From Candidatus Poribacteria bacterium (GTDB taxonomy: Bacteria > Poribacteria > WGA-4E > WGA-3G), in assembly GCA_022822275.1 (NCBI GenBank), contig JAJEBZ010000275.1, positions 1 to 32,102 of the forward strand: 32,102 nucleotides of DNA, read 5' to 3'. Made by a program: the position numbers and the translations under genes. Shown in pieces: positions 15,104-23,077 of this stretch (its first letter is position 1; each line of letters opens with the position of its first letter). Under the pieces are notes generated by a model, which worked only from the letters and a program-made list of their open reading frames with translations, searched no databases and was not told where the DNA came from.

Positions 15104-17092
15104 TCAGTTTTGTTGCAGTTCCTCAAATGGTACTGGCATTGAACCGAAGAGCTGCTCTATATGTCGTTTCACTGACTCTTGAAAAGCGTCACAAGTATCC
15201 TGAACATAATGCGTGAAATCGTCGTGTAATTGTGCCTGTTGTTTGTGTACTCGCGCAAAAAGGTTACAAAGATATGCCTGTAACTCATTGAGACGTTCAC
15301 TTTGGGCTTTTGCAAAAGCACTGACTGCCTCTTTAAATGCTTTCAATTCTGCATCTAAATATGCTTTAAACATAGACTTTTGGAAATTCTCAAGTGCACT
15401 ATGTGCAGCATACTGAAAATCTTTATGGATGGATTCGTATTTCTTCTTAACTCGCCTGCTAATTTTCTGTGCGTAATTCTGAATTTCGTGCATGCGATCC
15501 TCTTGTATATGAGCAAATTGCGCGATCTTTTCTTGGAATGTGTCCATTTCTCCGCCCAAAAAGGTTCTGAAATCTTCAACTGCGACAGTATGCCTTGTGA
15601 TTTTTTCCAGATGATACCCCATCACTGCTAAACGAACAGCTTCAGGAAACATCCTGCGATCATGTTTCAAGACTCTTGTCAGAAACTTTACGTATTCAAT
15701 GCCCTGTTGAGAAAAGAGTTGTCGCTGAATTGAACGCAAGAACGCCTTAACTTCAGGTTTACGAATCTCTCTGACATTATGGGGTGTATAAGGCATGTGC
15801 TCAAGTAGTTTTAGACACCTTGCGAAATAGTTTTTCAAAGTCGGATCGTAAAGCGTAGATATGACGCGACGGTATTCTTCAAGAAGTTTCTCACGTGGCA
15901 TTTCTGGGACGAAATTTAGTGACATATCGGTATTGTTACCACTGGATTCGACGAGCAATCTGTCTTCCATTTTCAGTCTATGCCATAGGTCTGTTTCCTT
16001 TAGTGCCGTAAGCAATCCTGCCATAGCCATAGGAATTCCAGCTTCCTGAATGAAATTGATATGCGAATCAAATTCTTTGTCACCATCAAGTCCGATAATG
16101 AATCCACCTGTTACCTCCATTCCCTTATGCTGTATTTTCCTGATAGCATGTAAAAGGTAACTTCCTGCTTCTTCTTCTTTGCTTGTGTTCTGTCCTTTGG
16201 ATGTACTAATCAGTGCTTCTTCATTAGGTGTTTCAATACCGAGAAACACCATGTTAAATCCTGCAATACTCATTGCATCAAGCATATCAGGGATTTCAAC
16301 AAGGTTGACACTTGCTTCTGTATAAAGTGAGAACGGGAATTCGCGTTGTTCTTGCCACTCTTTGACGGCAGGCAGCAGTCGCATTGCATCACGTTTGTTG
16401 CCGATAAAGTTGTCGTCAACAACAAACATTGATCCTGTCCAACCGAGTTTATATAACATTTCAAACTCATTAAGCATCTGCTCATTGGTTTTTGTGCGTG
16501 GCACGCGACCAAACAACTTGGTAATATCGCAAAATTCACAGTTGAAGGGGCATCCGCGCGAGAACTGAAGAGCCATTGACCCGTAAGCATTTATATCTAT
16601 TAGGTCATAGCGTGGGGGAGGCGTTTTCGTTATATCTGGTTTTCGTTTTTCACGGTATATTTCTGTTGCCGCACCACTCTCAAAGTCTGTTAGGAAATCT
16701 TCAAAAATATCTTCAACTTCACCGAATAGGAAATGATCTACTGTGCCGTCACACTCCTCTTTGATGTTGTCATAGTAAGAGGTAGGGTGCGGTCCGCCAG
16801 CGACTATAGGGATGTCTGCGCGATTGCATCTTTGCACAACGTCATATAGTGAATCCTTCTGGACAATCATCGTTGATGTTAACGCCATGTCTGCCCACTC
16901 AAGATGTTCGTCAGTCAGTGACTCAACATTCATATCAACGACTTTTAGGTTATAGTTTTTGGGAAACATCCCTGCAATTGTCAATAATCCGAGAGGTGGC
17001 ATTGATGACATTTTACCGAGGAAATCTAAGGCATATTTAAAACCCCAATATGATGGCGGGAACTTTGGATAAATAAATAGGGCATTTGGCAT
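15104..17092 (-). CDS. B12-binding-type radical SAM protein with helical C-terminal tail
   Basis: A 662-residue protein. Residues 1-150 form a Rossmann-like B12-binding-type domain (PPLGLLTIAGMFP, VAGGPHPTSY), but I see no DxHxxG cobalamin motif. The radical SAM core has its 4Fe-4S cysteines at C181, C185 and C188 in SRGCPFNCEFC, followed by GFNMVFLGIETPNEEAL and GFIIGLDGD. The part after about 370 resembles the DUF4070 region found in this branch, which includes hopanoid methylases such as HpnP. From about residue 503 to 662 comes a long, charged, amphipathic helical region rich in Gln, Lys and Phe (FQEKIAQFAHIQEDRM, LKAFKEAVSAFAKAQ), which I do not recognise as part of the family. Its own promoter lies at 17180-17208, making it the first gene of the six-gene run. 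A class B methylase or related lipid-modifying role is plausible, not shown. Confidence 0.85.
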   Translation of the reverse strand: MPNALFIYPKFPPSYWGFKYALDFLGKMSSMPPLGLLTIAGMFPKNYNLKVVDMNVESLTDEHLEWADMALTSTMIVQKDSLYDVVQRCNRADIPIVAGGPHPTSYYDNIKEECDGTVDHFLFGEVEDIFEDFLTDFESGAATEIYREKRKPDITKTPPPRYDLIDINAYGSMALQFSRGCPFNCEFCDITKLFGRVPRTKTNEQMLNEFEMLYKLGWTGSMFVVDDNFIGNKRDAMRLLPAVKEWQEQREFPFSLYTEASVNLVEIPDMLDAMSIAGFNMVFLGIETPNEEALISTSKGQNTSKEEEAGSYLLHAIRKIQHKGMEVTGGFIIGLDGDKEFDSHINFIQEAGIPMAMAGLLTALKETDLWHRLKMEDRLLVESSGNNTDMSLNFVPEMPREKLLEEYRRVISTLYDPTLKNYFARCLKLLEHMPYTPHNVREIRKPEVKAFLRSIQRQLFSQQGIEYVKFLTRVLKHDRRMFPEAVRLAVMGYHLEKITRHTVAVEDFRTFLGGEMDTFQEKIAQFAHIQEDRMHEIQNYAQKISRRVKKKYESIHKDFQYAAHSALENFQKSMFKAYLDAELKAFKEAVSAFAKAQSERLNELQAYLCNLFARVHKQQAQLHDDFTHYVQDTCDAFQESVKRHIEQLFGSMPVPFEELQQN

Positions 17093-17179
17093 GATTTATA
17101 TTTTTACTCCTAAGGGGAGCCTGATTCCCCATGTTGCCAAACAAAATTATGTGATAAGGATGTTTGATTAACAATAAGT

Positions 17180-17208
17180 ATGATACCATATATACATTGA
17201 TAAGTCAA
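17180..17208 (-). promoter_or_regulatory. Promoter for the radical SAM/ECF/dockerin gene run
   Basis: On the minus strand TTGACT (17208-17203), a 17-bp spacer, then TATCAT (17185-17180) preceded by TGG, an extended -10. The start codon at 17092 is about 87 bp downstream. This could drive the whole run down to 5643, since gaps between those genes are small. Confidence 0.6.
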
Positions 17209-17224
17209 ATTTATTATGGGTTCG

Positions 17225-17406
17225 GGGTGTGTAGAGTTTTTGTCACTATATAAGTCTAAGGGGTGTCCATATTTGTTAATCGTTTATTTACGCGTTGCGC
17301 GGCTTGTGTAGGAGCGAGTTTTGCTCGCGACCTTTTGCCCGAGGTCGCGAGCAAAACTCGCTCCTACAGCAGAAAAAAACGGTTAATGCCAAAAATTTAC
17401 ACACCC
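17225..17406. mobile_element. 182-bp MITE-like element with nested REP-type hairpin
   Basis: The left end GGGTGTGTAGAGTTTTTG (17225-17242) and right end, read on the other strand as GGGTGTGTAAATTTTTGG (17406-17389), are imperfect inverted repeats. The flanks carry a direct repeat: ATGGGTTCGGG at 17216-17226 and again at 17407-17417. Allowing for overlap with the end of the element, this is a 9-11 bp candidate target duplication. A perfect 26-bp hairpin sits in the interior (17307-17368). The block at 17371-17402 recurs inverted at 24953-24985. There is no coding capacity, so it would depend on a transposase coded elsewhere. Confidence 0.65.
17307..17368. repeat. REP-like hairpin, perfect 26-bp inverted repeat
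   Basis: The left arm (17307-17332) starts TGTAGGAGCGAGTTTTGCTC and the right arm (17343-17368) is its exact complement, ending CGAGTTTTGC-type sequence then TCGCTCCTACA when read outward; the loop is 10 nt. Each arm also contains a smaller palindrome, CGAG..CTCG. The TGTAGGAGCGAG core resembles REP elements known from Pseudomonas and other bacteria. A related hairpin with the same CTGTAGGAGCGA start is at 31918-31984. Confidence 0.75.
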
Positions 17407-17453
17407 ATGGGTTCGGGTTAGGTTATTTTTGATTAAGAAATATATTTGCAGGA

Positions 17454-18125
17454 TTACCGAGGAAAGAACTTTTTATGAATATCCAAAAGTCGTTGTAGTT
17501 CTTGTATCGGTTTTTCTGCATCGTCAACACGGAGATCAATGTATCGGTCATTAAAACCGCTATACCCGCTGTTCTTACGGACAACAAGCAGTGCTGCGGA
17601 TTGCTGACCCCGTTTGTCGCCGCCCTTTTCTTGTCCAGCTGCAAGGGCAGCCATCAATTTGTCAGCCAATTCCCCCTTTGTGCTTTCATAGGCTTTTCCC
17701 ATTGCCTCAACGACTTCTTCTCCAGCCAGTATATTTCCTTGTGCAGTATAGTGTTGTCCAGAAAAAGCACCTGCCCAATCATTGCATTTTTTGCCAGTAT
17801 GATTAGTGACTGTCCCGTTTGCGTCCACGATTCCAACCTGCCGAGATTCCCTGCCGTCATCATCTCTGAGAAGGTGATCTAATGTTTGTTGTGCTGTCAA
17901 TCCGATCTTTAGTAGTTCTAAACCTCTCGGACCGTAGGTGGTATTTGCCCAGGCTTGCGTAGCGATTGCTCCAACACCTGCTTCAGCCCAAGGGACAACT
18001 GCACCGACAGCAAAGAATTTTGATTGTACTGCTACTCCAAAGTCGCTATTGTTCGGATCGTAACCAACGATGGAAAATGTGGATATAGGAACTGTTAGAT
18101 TTGTAGATAAACGTTTTGGTATCAT
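17454..18125 (-). CDS. DUF1028 family protein
   Basis: A 223-residue protein of the DUF1028 family, which has an Ntn-hydrolase-like fold and no firmly established function. The family's hallmarks are present: FSIVGYDPNNSDFGVAVQSK at the N-terminus, VPWAEAGVGAIATQA, and RQVGIVDANG, then AGAFSGQHYTAQGNIL and RGQQSAALLVV. A C-terminal part (DRYIDLRVDDAEKPIQELQRL) is typical of the longer members. I take the ATG at 18125; a TTG at 18137 is possible, and neither has a clear Shine-Dalgarno site. The gene follows hisD by 25 bp on the same strand, so it may be co-transcribed with murA and hisD, though no functional link to histidine or wall synthesis is evident. The protein appears cytoplasmic, with no signal peptide visible. 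Confidence 0.88.
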   Translation of the reverse strand: MIPKRLSTNLTVPISTFSIVGYDPNNSDFGVAVQSKFFAVGAVVPWAEAGVGAIATQAWANTTYGPRGLELLKIGLTAQQTLDHLLRDDDGRESRQVGIVDANGTVTNHTGKKCNDWAGAFSGQHYTAQGNILAGEEVVEAMGKAYESTKGELADKLMAALAAGQEKGGDKRGQQSAALLVVRKNSGYSGFNDRYIDLRVDDAEKPIQELQRLLDIHKKFFPR

Positions 18126-18150
18126 AGTGGTAATCAAGGAGTATGCGCTG

Positions 18151-19449
18151 CTATTCGTCTTCGAAACGGATTTTCATCGCTTCAGCATGTCCTTCTAATC
18201 CTTCCACCTCAGCGAGTTTGACGACATGAGGTGTAACTTTTGCTAAAGCCGTCTTGGTATAGGAAATGAGGCTTGTTTTTTTCATGAAATCGTCAACACT
18301 TAATGGAGAAGCATAACGAGCTGCTGTTCCAGTTGGTAGGATGTGGTTTGGTCCCGCGATATAGTCTCCTACTGCTTCGGGAGAATAGGGGCCCACAAAG
18401 ATGGCACCGGCGTTACGAATTTCTCCAATCCATTCAAGTGGGCTTTCAATGTGGAGTTCAACGTGTTCTGGTGCGATTTTGTTTGTAAACTCAACCGCTT
18501 CTGCTAAATCTTCAACTACAAATGCACCACCGTAGTTTTCAAATGCTTTGACAAGTTCATATTGTCGCGGGAGCGTTTGTGCTTGAAGTTCAACCGCGGC
18601 TTTGACCTGTTCGGCAAAACCGAGAGATGTAGTCACAAGGATAGCAGAGCATTCTGGACTGTGTTCAGCTTGCGAAATTAGGTCTGCCCCGACGAAATCA
18701 GGATCGGCTGTGCTGTCAGCAATCACAAGGATTTCACTGGGGCCTGCTAATTTGTCGATGTCAACGTGTCCGTATACCTCTTTTTTTGCCATTTGGACAT
18801 ACAAGTTTCCTGGACCGACTATTTTATCCACTGCGGGGATTGTCTCTGTCCCGTAAGCCAATGCTGCGACGGCTTGTGCACCACCACATTTATATATTTC
18901 ATTGATTCCACATTCGGCAGCTGCAACCAACATGTGAGGATTTATTCGTCTATTCCGCATAGGTGCCATACAAACAGCAATTTCTTCCACACCAGCAACA
19001 ATGGCAGGAATTACACTCATGAGTAGAGAAGAAACAAGGAGTTGGCTTATGGATGGTACACAAGCACCAACGCGTTTTAACGGACGAATGAGATGTCCTA
19101 ACAAAACACCGTCTTCCTCAGTTGATAACCAAGAAGTTCGCACCTGTAATTGATGGAATTTTTCAATGTTTTCCTTTGCATGTACAACTGCGTCAACGTA
19201 ATCAGAATCTACATCGGAGTAAGCCTGTTTGAATTCGTTGGGGCGTACTCGTAGTCCCTTCGTAGAAAATCGAGGTGCATCAAGTTTTCGTGTATATCGA
19301 GCGACTGCCTTATCACCTTCATCTTGTACCTCGCTGAGAGTACGCCGTACAGTTCTTAGGATATTTTCATCCGTGAGTTTTCCGCGATCATTTAAATCGG
19401 TAACAAAGGCATCACATTCTGGTGTGTTTGTTTCAAATATACGTAGCAT
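18151..19449 (-). CDS. hisD: Histidinol dehydrogenase
   Basis: A 432-residue enzyme that oxidises L-histidinol to L-histidine in two NAD-dependent steps, the end of histidine biosynthesis, in the cytoplasm. Key sites are intact: the zinc-ligand region SQAEHSPE, the catalytic Glu-His pair in IAPEHVELH, VGDYIAGPNHILPTGTAARY, and the C-terminal zinc histidine in VEGLEGHAEAM. KIVGPGNLYVQMAKKEVYG and DKLAGPSEILVIAD also match the family. Length is normal. It lies 82 bp downstream of murA on the same strand; a murA-hisD pairing is seen in several phyla. No strong Shine-Dalgarno site precedes the ATG. hisF is about 9 kb away on the other strand, so the histidine genes are scattered. Confidence 0.96.
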   Translation of the reverse strand: MLRIFETNTPECDAFVTDLNDRGKLTDENILRTVRRTLSEVQDEGDKAVARYTRKLDAPRFSTKGLRVRPNEFKQAYSDVDSDYVDAVVHAKENIEKFHQLQVRTSWLSTEEDGVLLGHLIRPLKRVGACVPSISQLLVSSLLMSVIPAIVAGVEEIAVCMAPMRNRRINPHMLVAAAECGINEIYKCGGAQAVAALAYGTETIPAVDKIVGPGNLYVQMAKKEVYGHVDIDKLAGPSEILVIADSTADPDFVGADLISQAEHSPECSAILVTTSLGFAEQVKAAVELQAQTLPRQYELVKAFENYGGAFVVEDLAEAVEFTNKIAPEHVELHIESPLEWIGEIRNAGAIFVGPYSPEAVGDYIAGPNHILPTGTAARYASPLSVDDFMKKTSLISYTKTALAKVTPHVVKLAEVEGLEGHAEAMKIRFEDE

Positions 19450-19531
19450 GAATTATTTTTATGGACTTTAATAGTCACCCTTCCTAATATGTGACAAGTT
19501 CATTGACTTTGATCAAGACTATCTAATAGGT

Positions 19532-20803
19532 TTAATCACTTTCATTGACTCTGACTATATCAGCACCGAGTGCATTGAGTTTTTTTTCAATTGCTTCGTA
19601 TCCTCTATCAATATGATAGATACGTGAGACCGTAGATTCTCCGGCAGCTGCTATTCCGGCGATAACAAGCACAGCACCAGCGCGCAAGTCGGAAGCCATC
19701 ACGGGGGCACCACTAAGGGAAGAAACACCTGATATAATTGCTTTACGACCTTCAAGCCTTATATCAGCCCCCATTCGGTTGAGTTCTGCTGCGTGTATGA
19801 AACGGTCAGTATGCACGTTTTCTGTGATATTACTTGTTCCTGATGCAAGACTAAGCAGCCCCATAAATTGTGCTTGCATATCCGTGGGAAATCCTGGAAA
19901 TGGTGCGGTTTCAACATCAATTGCATTTAGTTTGTCAGGCGTAGTGACTCGAACACCATTGTCATCCCAATCTAATTGCACACCTGATGCTACCAATTTT
20001 TCTGTTACAGCAGTAACTTGATGGGGTTTAATACCTTCAACATAGACATCACCATTAGTGATTGCACTTGCAACCATAAATGTCCCTGCTTCAATATCAT
20101 CGGAAATAACGTTATGTTCCGTTCCTTTTAATTGTCTCACACCTTCAATTTTCAATGTAGAAGTGCCGATTCCTTCAATGGTTGCTCCCATTGCATTTAG
20201 GAAATTTGCGAGGTCACAGATATGCGGTTCGCAAGCAGCACCGTTTATAACCGTTTCGCCATCTGCTAAAGTTGCTGCCATCATAACATTTGCGGTTGCA
20301 CCAACGCTTGGTCCGTGTTGTCCAAGCAAATCTATTTCAGCACCTACTAAACGATCCGCTTGTGCATAGATATACCCTCTTTTTACTTCAACCTTTGCCC
20401 CTAACTTTTCTAATCCGCGGATGTGTAAATCAACCGGACGTGGTCCGATAGCACAACCTCCTGGGAAAGAAACCTTTGCGCGTCCGAGTTTTGCGACGAG
20501 GGGCCCCAAGACATATATGGATGCGCGCATCTGCCGAACCAAATCATAAGGAGCTTCAAACTCCATTCGGTTGATCGGTTCAATATAAAGGGATCCATTT
20601 TTCCGCGTTATAGATGCACCGAGTCCCTCAAGCACTGCACTGAGTGTTTTTACATCTGTTAGGTTGGGAACATTGTGGAGTAAACTGATGTTATCCCCCA
20701 GAATCGCTGCTGCGACAGCGATGGGTAAGACTGCGTTTTTCGATCCGCTGATCTTAACATTTCCCTTGAGTTTTGTACCACCATTGACGATGAATTTTTG
20801 CAT
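19532..20803 (-). CDS. murA: UDP-N-acetylglucosamine 1-carboxyvinyltransferase
   Basis: A 423-residue enzyme for the first committed step of peptidoglycan synthesis: transfer of enolpyruvate from phosphoenolpyruvate to UDP-N-acetylglucosamine. The conserved Lys in ISGSKNAVLP (K22) is present. The mobile-loop cysteine is C117 in FPGGCAIGPRPVD, the residue alkylated by fosfomycin, so the enzyme is of the sensitive type rather than the Cys-to-Asp resistant form. PGFPTDMQAQFMGLLSLASG and the C-terminal GYEAIEKKLNALGADI also fit. Length is typical. GGGGA lies upstream of the ATG at 20803. It is the first gene of the murA-hisD-DUF1028 run and is divergent from the oxidoreductase gene at 21077. Confidence 0.97.
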   Translation of the reverse strand: MQKFIVNGGTKLKGNVKISGSKNAVLPIAVAAAILGDNISLLHNVPNLTDVKTLSAVLEGLGASITRKNGSLYIEPINRMEFEAPYDLVRQMRASIYVLGPLVAKLGRAKVSFPGGCAIGPRPVDLHIRGLEKLGAKVEVKRGYIYAQADRLVGAEIDLLGQHGPSVGATANVMMAATLADGETVINGAACEPHICDLANFLNAMGATIEGIGTSTLKIEGVRQLKGTEHNVISDDIEAGTFMVASAITNGDVYVEGIKPHQVTAVTEKLVASGVQLDWDDNGVRVTTPDKLNAIDVETAPFPGFPTDMQAQFMGLLSLASGTSNITENVHTDRFIHAAELNRMGADIRLEGRKAIISGVSSLSGAPVMASDLRAGAVLVIAGIAAAGESTVSRIYHIDRGYEAIEKKLNALGADIVRVNESD

Positions 20804-21004
20804 TTTATTTTCCCCACATATTACTTATCAATTTATACAAGATTGATACGTTATTATAATTTTATTGTATGTGTTTTCTTGCATAAACGATGCCAATATT
20901 ATATCTGTTACAAATATAGTTGTCCAGTGAAAAATATATTTGTAAGGTTGTGTTAAATTAGACACATGAATTCTCTATGTCGTAATTTGTAGTTGAAAAT
21001 TCAC

Positions 21005-21033
21005 TTGCAATGACTGCATCTATTTGATACACT
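21005..21033 (+). promoter_or_regulatory. Candidate promoter for the Gfo/Idh/MocA gene
   Basis: TTGCAA (21005-21010), a 17-bp spacer, then TACACT (21028-21033) preceded by TGA. It fits the extended -10 style of the window but the -10 is poorer than in the other cases. Confidence 0.4.
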
Positions 21034-21065
21034 TCAACGTTAGAATCAACTTCTATATATAAGAT

Positions 21066-21069
21066 GAGG
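21066..21069 (+). promoter_or_regulatory. Shine-Dalgarno site that decides the start
   Basis: GAGG ends 1 nt before the ATG at 21071 but 7 nt before the in-frame ATG at 21077. The second ATG is thus the better start, giving a protein beginning MSEKTYRVGVIG. Confidence 0.6.
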
Positions 21070-21076
21070 TATGAAG

Positions 21077-22129
21077 ATGTCAGAAAAAACATATCGTGTT
21101 GGCGTAATCGGTTGTGGTGGTATGGGACGCGGACATGCGCGGAGTTGGAACAATAGCGGTCGCGCAAAGGTTGTCTCAGCATCAGATATCAGTGAAGAAT
21201 CTGCATCAAGATTTGCTGATGAGTTATCGTTACCGACATATTACACCGATTTTGAAGAAATGTGTGAAAAAGAGGAACTTGATATTGTCAGCATCACGAC
21301 GTGGCAAAGTGTTCGTGCAGAACCGACCATTGCAGCAGCGGAAAATGGAGCTATCGGGGTTATCACTGAAAAACCGATGGCTGCGTCTGTTGGCGATGCA
21401 CAAGATATGATAGATGTCTGCGAAAAACATGGGACAAAATTGGTTGTCGGACACCAAAGACGTTTCAGTGGTCAGAACTGTGAAGCAAGACGACTTATCC
21501 AGGAAGGTGCTATCGGTCAACCGCAAGCGATGCTACGTCGGGATGGACATGGTTTGCTAAATCGGGGTACTCATGAGATTGATGAGATGCGTTTCATCCT
21601 CGGTGATCCTGAACCGCAATGGCTGATCGGTCAAGTCTCTCGGAAAACGGATCGGTGGGAACGGCGTGTTAGAACTGAGGATAAGTGCATGGCAGAAATC
21701 TGCTTTGAAGGCGGTATACGTGGTATCTATGAGAGTGACTTGCCCGGTCCAGGTTTGCGTGGCGATGCTGTCTATGGTGATGATGGGATGCTACGTCGTG
21801 GTCCTGATGGAACAATTGAACTCTTGAATAGTAAAGGTTCTGGTTGGCAATCCATCAAACCGCGTCAAGGTGAACCGAATCAATTCTCTGAGATGTTGCA
21901 ATGGATTGAGGGAGATATTGACGAACACCGAAATGCTGGGAGACATGGGCTTTGTACCATTGAAATCCTAATGGCATTCTATGAATCTGTGCGAATTCAA
22001 GATGTTGTTACTTTTCCGTTGACAACACGACCGAACCCACTTGACTTGTTGGTTGAAGGTGGTAAGCTGCCAGTGTTTAAAGAGGGACGTTACGATATTC
22101 GAGCACCTTTCCCTGAACAGAACAAATAA
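21077..22129 (+). CDS. Gfo/Idh/MocA family oxidoreductase
   Basis: A 350-residue NAD(P)-dependent oxidoreductase of the Gfo/Idh/MocA family, acting on a sugar, cyclitol or similar polyol. The N-terminal Rossmann motif is VGVIGCGGMGRGHA (residues 8-21). The family's EKP motif is at 98-100 (VITEKPMAAS), and the candidate catalytic histidine is H166 in GTHEIDEMRFILGDP. The C-terminal alpha/beta part carries an unusual Arg-rich stretch (RKTDRWERRVRTED). No signal peptide is seen, so it should be cytoplasmic. It stands alone, divergent from murA and convergent with the second PhyH gene, so the context does not reveal a substrate. Such genes are often numerous in bacteria that break down complex sugars. 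Confidence 0.92.
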   Translation: MSEKTYRVGVIGCGGMGRGHARSWNNSGRAKVVSASDISEESASRFADELSLPTYYTDFEEMCEKEELDIVSITTWQSVRAEPTIAAAENGAIGVITEKPMAASVGDAQDMIDVCEKHGTKLVVGHQRRFSGQNCEARRLIQEGAIGQPQAMLRRDGHGLLNRGTHEIDEMRFILGDPEPQWLIGQVSRKTDRWERRVRTEDKCMAEICFEGGIRGIYESDLPGPGLRGDAVYGDDGMLRRGPDGTIELLNSKGSGWQSIKPRQGEPNQFSEMLQWIEGDIDEHRNAGRHGLCTIEILMAFYESVRIQDVVTFPLTTRPNPLDLLVEGGKLPVFKEGRYDIRAPFPEQNK

Positions 22130-22171
22130 TGTATCAACATTCTATACATTGAAATTTATGATTGTATACAT

Positions 22172-22195
22172 TTAGGGCGGACATGTCCGCCCTAA
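22172..22195. repeat. Perfect 24-bp palindrome between convergent genes
   Basis: The sequence is its own reverse complement across 24 bp, centred on GGACATGTCC with flanking GGC/GCC and TTA/TAA. It lies 42 bp after the oxidoreductase stop and 7 bp before the stop of the convergent PhyH gene. It might terminate transcription from both sides, but the flanking T-runs are short; it may equally be a dispersed palindromic repeat. Confidence 0.6.
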
Positions 22196-22201
22196 CACAT
22201 A

Positions 22202-23065
22202 TTAACATTCAACATCTTTTCCATCACTTCCGTATACATCCATTCTTTCCTGAGTCGTGATGTCTACAGTACTTGCAGGTTTGTAATGAAATTGTAGTGC
22301 GCGGCGACGTTGTGACGAGTGATTTACTGGACTTCCGTGATGAAGCAATCCGTGCCAAAATAGACAACCTCCCGGTGGTAGGGGCACCATCGTATCGCGT
22401 GCAACTGGCACGTGTGTATCGCATATTTGCCAATCTCTACGTTTGAAGTGAATCATCGGTCCTTCGTTATGTGAACCGGGAATGATATGCATGCACCCAT
22501 TTTCAGGTGTAGCTGCGTCTAATGCAATCCACACACCAACGACAGTTGTTTCCTTTTTGACATTGAAGTATGCACAGTCTTGATGCCACGGTTTTTCAGT
22601 TCCGTGATGTGGTGGTTTTACTAATGCCATATTTTGATATAAGTGCGGTTTATCGTTCATGATTTTTTCAAGGACACCCAACATTTCTGAATGCGTAGCC
22701 ATATATTTCAAGCGGGGTTCATATTCTATATAACCGTGTATCTTTCTAACGGCATCTCGCCGTTCATCTGGGTTCATTTCATCTTTGAATTTAACGAGTT
22801 TCGGTTCGAATTGAATACCTCGGAAATCTGGATTTTTTCCATCCATTAGATATACCATGCCATCTATTGCATCCTGAGTTTCCTTTTCTGAGAACGCATC
22901 TTGAATAACAAGGTATCCGTTCTGATGAAAATATTGGATTTCAGCGTCGGTTACTGCAGGAAAACCACCAGAGATGCTTTCTGCAACCGTATCATAGCGA
23001 TAAAGGTAATCGGGATATAGAATCGGTGTATTGTCTTGAGGTGTGCTTGTTTGTTGCTGTTCCAT
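22202..23065 (-). CDS. PhyH-family Fe(II)/2-oxoglutarate dioxygenase
   Basis: A 287-residue phytanoyl-CoA dioxygenase-like enzyme. Iron ligands are H161 and D163 in KPWHQDCAYF and a distal histidine at 242 or 243 in HGLLHHGSPVN; arginines at 253-255 (SQRRRALQFHY) could bind 2-oxoglutarate. NGCMHIIPGSHNEGP lies between, as in the other PhyH gene at 1635-2486, but the two proteins are otherwise clearly different. AGGAG sits 8 nt before the ATG at 23065. It starts 12 bp after the HD-domain gene's stop on the same strand, so the two and truA may share a transcript. The substrate is unknown; the HD-domain neighbour gives no firm hint. Confidence 0.9.
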   Translation of the reverse strand: MEQQQTSTPQDNTPILYPDYLYRYDTVAESISGGFPAVTDAEIQYFHQNGYLVIQDAFSEKETQDAIDGMVYLMDGKNPDFRGIQFEPKLVKFKDEMNPDERRDAVRKIHGYIEYEPRLKYMATHSEMLGVLEKIMNDKPHLYQNMALVKPPHHGTEKPWHQDCAYFNVKKETTVVGVWIALDAATPENGCMHIIPGSHNEGPMIHFKRRDWQICDTHVPVARDTMVPLPPGGCLFWHGLLHHGSPVNHSSQRRRALQFHYKPASTVDITTQERMDVYGSDGKDVEC

Positions 23066-23077
23066 AGTATTAACTCC

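Larger units (their letters stand above)
17093..17453. other. Intergenic region with promoter and repeat element
   Basis: This 361-bp gap holds the promoter of the radical SAM gene (17180-17208, minus strand) and a 182-bp inverted-end element (17225-17406) with a nested hairpin. The minus-strand DUF1028 gene ends at 17454. I see no coding sequence here. Confidence 0.7.

Noticed and set aside
17093-17453. A CRISPR array in the repeat-rich gap
   Set aside because: The repeats are inverted, not direct and regularly spaced; no spacers and no cas genes are present.
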